Shown here piece by piece: positions 61,004-64,000 of a stretch of DNA of 64,000 nucleotides (position 1 is the first letter of the stretch; every line of letters begins with the position of its first letter). This stretch comes from Phlegmacium glaucopus (Eukaryota; Basidiomycota; Agaricomycetes; Agaricales; Cortinariaceae): contig MU130378.1 of NCBI GenBank assembly GCA_015039465.1, forward strand, positions 1,368,570 through 1,432,569. Reading direction: 5' to 3'. The notes under the pieces were generated by a model. That model had not been told where the DNA came from, searched no databases, and was given only the letters and a program-made list of their open reading frames with translations. The translations under genes and the position numbers were made by a program.

Positions 61004-61318
61004 ATGCCTTCCTCGTCTGACGCATCTCTGGACGATATCTCGTCGACGGCTTCGTCATACGATTCTGACGAGGAGTATCGTTTAGCCCAACAAGAATGGG
61101 AAGAAAGTCTACATCAACTTCAACAATTGGTTGCAATTGTCCTTCTCCCCATCTTTGGCAAATGGATGGGTAGACGATGGAGTCAATTAGGCTTGTTCAC
61201 TCTTGAAATCAATACAATGCTATTCTGATAATATTCAACAGCATATGCTCGCTACTTGCGGTTTGGACTAGGAAAAGCCTTCTTTTTTGGCGGAACTGCA
61301 AAGCCGATATCATTGTAG
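61004..61318 (+). CDS. MIM2: MIM2, mitochondrial outer-membrane import protein
   Basis: Two exons, 61004-61190 and 61242-61318, join to 87 residues, the same length as yeast Mim2. The acidic, Ser/Asp-rich N-terminus (SSSDASLDDISSTASSYDSD) is followed by EEYRLAQQEWEESLHQLQQL, then one membrane segment LVAIVLLPIFGKWMGRRWS and a basic tail AYARYLRFGLGKAFFFGG. The pattern WEESL.QLQ.L...VL.P..GK..GR. is that of fungal Mim2. With Mim1 it forms the MIM complex that inserts alpha-helical proteins into the mitochondrial outer membrane. Keeping this tail requires a GC donor (intron 61191-61241, gcttgt...acag). A GT donor 6 nt later also stays open but changes the tail. Confidence 0.75.
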
Positions 61319-61343
61319 CAATAATTATCTGCCAGTGTGTAAA

Positions 61344-63539
61344 CTAGGATGCTTGACGTCTATTGATCTCACTAACCAACCTTTTTACCCTTTGCGAAGG
61401 CTCGTGTCCTGACATGAACATCTTCGCAACCATCTCACTTGCCACATCCCACTTGCCTAATCCCATCAGTCCAGCGAGCAATAAATACCATGTAGTCTGT
61501 ACTCGAGGAATACGGTGACTCTCCATCTCTCGGAAAAGTGCTAGCGCATCCCTGTAACCATAAGGATCCGGAGAATTCAAGCAAGCTCTGATCAAAATAT
61601 GATATGTCGGCAGCCTGAATTTAATCTGCAACTTCCTCATCCTGGCCACTATATTGCTCCTCACTTCATCAGCTTTCTTGCGGGGTAACCAATTGCCTCG
61701 GTATAATCCCGTCAAGATAGAAGTATATGTCACTTCGTTCGGTTTGATACTTCTGTCCTGTTCCATTTTATCCACCATGAGAAGGGCGGCCCGCAAGCTA
61801 TCTTCTGTCTGCGCTCGCATTTGATGGTCAATGATGGCAGTGTACGTTGCGACATTTGGTTGGATGCCTTGTTTGCGCATGAGGTTCAGGATAGTTACTG
61901 GCGCATCCTCTTTCCCTACTTGTAGTAAGGCAGTCAGGATAGTTGAAAAGGTGACAACGTCACCCGAAATGTTGGCCGCCGACATCGTGGTGACTACATT
62001 GGCAAGGGCCTTGAAATCATTAAGTCGAGCGTAGTAAGCCAGGAGGGTATTATAGGAAACGATATCTGGTGTTGGTCCTGTGTTCCGCATTTTAGCGAGG
62101 AGACTGCTTACTTCATGGATGCGATTTAGGGTTAAAAGTCCCCGTATGACCGTATTATAGACAGCGATGGCACGGTCGCCGTGATCCTTGAAAAGGCGCT
62201 GGTATTCACCGAATTTTTTCATAGCTTCTTCGGGTTTGCGGTCGTCAAATAGAACCGCGATAAGAGCGCGATACGACAAAGCATCTGGCTGAACTCCCTC
62301 TCTTTGCATCACCCGCCAAGTGTCCATTACTCGAGATGAATCTCGAAGGTCTGCATAGGTGTCAAGAAGCGCCGTCCACATTGCGACCCCTGGACGGACC
62401 CCCAGCTCTGAAAGATCATCCCACACTTTTGCAGCAAGATCGATACGTTCACATTTGATGAATGCCGTCTGAAAGGAAGTCCACCCAACTTGAGTCAAGG
62501 CGACCAACCTGGTACCTGAGACTTCTGACGGCTGTACGGCAAGATAAGGGTCTGAAGCGCGAATTCCGTCCATGATCTTGGTGTATAGCTTCTCTAACGT
62601 GTGCACCGTAAGTGGATGAGAAAGATTCATAATATGTTTGGATAAAGATGGAGGCCGAGCGACTGAATCTGCTATTTCAAGTCGATCCAAGTATTTCTGA
62701 ACCTTTGCATGTAATTTGGGGTTGTATTCAAGATGTTGGAGGAATTTACTTTTGCGATAGTGGTGGAATCGGATATCAGTCGCCAGATATGTGTCGAATG
62801 CACCTTTGAATGAATCTATCATTATATGTGCTGTCGCCGCAGCGAGCAGTACTGAAATACGGCCAAGATCTACGAGTTCTGAATTGTCGTCGTCGTCAGA
62901 AAGCGCCAATCCCTCATCATTTGCAATAGGTTCCGGTGGTTGTGAAGGCGTCTGCCCCACGGAGTTGATAAAAGTTTGGTATAAGTCGATGACGACTTGA
63001 GGACGATTTCGTTTGATGTGAAATAGCAAGTAGGCTGCAAGGACATCACTACTTGAATGATGCGTTGCTGTTTTGAAAGCAAACCTCTCCACCACCGCTT
63101 TCGTCTCGGGACCCAATTCTCCAGGCGGACTCATCTGGTAAAGATGAGAGCAAATAAGCCCGGTCAAAGCCTTGTAATCTGATTCCGGCATAGGGTAGGG
63201 ATCACCCTCTGAACAGGATTCCTTGAGGTTTTCAAGGTATTGCCAGCGCTCCAGAGCAGCAAGGACGTCATGATTTTCCAAGGCGCGTTGTACATGGACT
63301 AGTGCATCGTTGAGATGCTTCCTTTTGGAATTGGAAAGAACAGGTCTGTTAGTCGTCTGAGCCATGATTTGGTCGCGAATCCTGCTATGAAGGAGAGGGT
63401 CAATTTTGAGCATGCGTTGTTGGGGAGTTAGCTTGGAAGAGCCAGGTTGAGTGGTGAACGATCTTGTTCGACATAAGAGGCTTGGAACCAGAAAATCCAG
63501 TAGATATACGGTGTTTTGTCTATGGATTTGCAGGAGCAT
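61344..63539 (-). CDS. Pentatricopeptide-repeat (PPR) mitochondrial protein
   Basis: A single uninterrupted exon of 731 codons, unusual for this intron-rich window. It starts MLLQIHRQNTVYLLDFLVPS with LLCRTRSFTTQPGSSKLTPQ, a mitochondrial presequence. At least seven PPR-like motifs lie at about residues 330-690, recognisable as 'xSYNTLLxxYxxxxD', 'VATYTAIIDHQMR', 'NEVTYTSILTGLYRG', 'TYHILIRACLNSPD' and 'DALSYRALIAVLFDDRKPEE'. The N-terminal third is helical with an acidic patch (LALSDDDDNSELVDLG). PPR proteins bind organelle RNA and act in its stability, processing or translation; the target is unknown. The stop is only 25 nt from the convergent MIM2 stop. Confidence 0.9.
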   Translation of the reverse strand: MLLQIHRQNTVYLLDFLVPSLLCRTRSFTTQPGSSKLTPQQRMLKIDPLLHSRIRDQIMAQTTNRPVLSNSKRKHLNDALVHVQRALENHDVLAALERWQYLENLKESCSEGDPYPMPESDYKALTGLICSHLYQMSPPGELGPETKAVVERFAFKTATHHSSSDVLAAYLLFHIKRNRPQVVIDLYQTFINSVGQTPSQPPEPIANDEGLALSDDDDNSELVDLGRISVLLAAATAHIMIDSFKGAFDTYLATDIRFHHYRKSKFLQHLEYNPKLHAKVQKYLDRLEIADSVARPPSLSKHIMNLSHPLTVHTLEKLYTKIMDGIRASDPYLAVQPSEVSGTRLVALTQVGWTSFQTAFIKCERIDLAAKVWDDLSELGVRPGVAMWTALLDTYADLRDSSRVMDTWRVMQREGVQPDALSYRALIAVLFDDRKPEEAMKKFGEYQRLFKDHGDRAIAVYNTVIRGLLTLNRIHEVSSLLAKMRNTGPTPDIVSYNTLLAYYARLNDFKALANVVTTMSAANISGDVVTFSTILTALLQVGKEDAPVTILNLMRKQGIQPNVATYTAIIDHQMRAQTEDSLRAALLMVDKMEQDRSIKPNEVTYTSILTGLYRGNWLPRKKADEVRSNIVARMRKLQIKFRLPTYHILIRACLNSPDPYGYRDALALFREMESHRIPRVQTTWYLLLAGLMGLGKWDVASEMVAKMFMSGHEPSQRVKRLVSEINRRQAS

Positions 63540-63599
63540 TGGTTAAGTGCAGGATGATTGTGTAATCGCTCAGAACAGGTTTACTTCAGAACCACAACC

Positions 63600-64000
63600 A
63601 TGGGTCACGGTAATTCTGATAAGCTCTACATCACTCATACTGAACATTCAGGCCTCCATGGCTCTCATTCATCGTCGACGGGATATAAAGCGTAACTAGC
63701 TTTTCTATCTCACACCATCTATATCTAACGAATCCTTTGTAGAAAGGCTGAAGCCCCACACCCTGGTGCTAGAACTCCATTCGACTGTTGCGCACTTTCA
63801 TTTCAACCATTTTCACATCCCGTTTGCGCCAGGAACTCGGACGGGACTGGTATTGTTTTTGACTTAGTTAATATTATTCCATGGCTCAAGTAAGCCAACA
63901 ATGTCACCCTTTTATTTCCAACTCATTCCAACGCTCCTACAGGCAGCACAACAATACAAACCCAATAACGCAGCAACCATTGTCGCCTTCTGACTTGATC
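63600..64000 (+). CDS. PPIL2/Cyp8-type U-box cyclophilin, 5' part, runs off the right edge
   Basis: Exons 63600-63691, 63743-63889 and 63943 onward join in frame. The start [18 protein letters not shown] is the typical opening of PPIL2/Cyp8/Cyp60. The variant U-box then begins: [50 protein letters not shown]. This family joins an N-terminal U-box (spliceosome-associated ubiquitin ligase) to a C-terminal cyclophilin domain; only the first 100 or so residues are in the window, so the cyclophilin part is inferred. It is divergent from the PPR gene by 60 nt. Confidence 0.9.

Overview
This window is nuclear DNA of a filamentous basidiomycete, most likely a mushroom-forming agaricomycete. Nearly every gene is cut by introns of about 45-70 nt with GT...AG borders, genes lie 25-300 nt apart on both strands, and the gene content is fungal: a group X hybrid histidine kinase, ERG5, an SSK2-type MAPKKK, a fungal CSL factor and MIM2. 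I found no rRNA, tRNA, CRISPR or bacterial-type operon. Where I rebuilt a gene by hand, the exon coordinates come from reading the bases and checking that the joined frame matches family motifs. For the others I give outer limits only.

Left part (1-19.3 kb): the 5' part of a hybrid histidine kinase running off the left edge (-), a PRELI/Ups lipid-transfer protein (+), RIC1, the Ypt6/Rab6 exchange factor (+), a mitochondrial dicarboxylate-type carrier with an 8-nt exon (-), the DECD-box mRNA export helicase SUB2 (+), a GYF-domain protein (-) and an acetyl-CoA transporter of the SLC33A1 type (-).

19.3-21.8 kb is the only clearly non-genic, repeat-bearing stretch. It holds a 430-bp element with perfect 20-bp terminal inverted repeats and an internal recurring motif, a second inverted repeat, a 24-bp perfect palindrome and the C-terminal remnant of a transposase.

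Middle part (21.8-39.5 kb): F-BAR/RhoGAP protein (-), an orphan cytochrome P450 (+), ERG5/CYP61 (-), a small mitochondrial-looking protein (-), a second PRELI-domain protein (+), DRG1 GTPase with four consecutive micro-exons (-), the HOG-type MAPKKK (+) and a multispanning membrane protein of unknown function (-).

Right part (39.7-64 kb): the large TFIIIC B-block subunit (-), a 1.1-kb gene-free gap, a RINT1/Tip20 tethering factor (+), then four minus-strand genes in tandem (MFS sugar transporter, MRH4-like mitochondrial helicase, DUF4203-type membrane protein with a long charged tail, CSL transcription factor), MIM2 (+), a PPR protein (-) and the start of a PPIL2/Cyp8 U-box cyclophilin (+).

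The genes do not form one pathway. Loose themes are membrane traffic (RIC1, RINT1/Tip20), mitochondrial biogenesis and lipid transfer (two PRELI proteins, carrier, MRH4, PPR, MIM2), RNA metabolism (SUB2, TFIIIC, GYF, DRG1) and stress or polarity signalling (hybrid kinase, SSK2, RhoGAP). I did not find an obvious new multi-gene system. The most unusual signals are in gene structure: micro-exons, several GC-AG introns (three in RIC1), a 351-nt intron in SUB2 and a 34-nt gap between two tandem genes. The repeat island at 19.8-21.7 kb is the other region of note.
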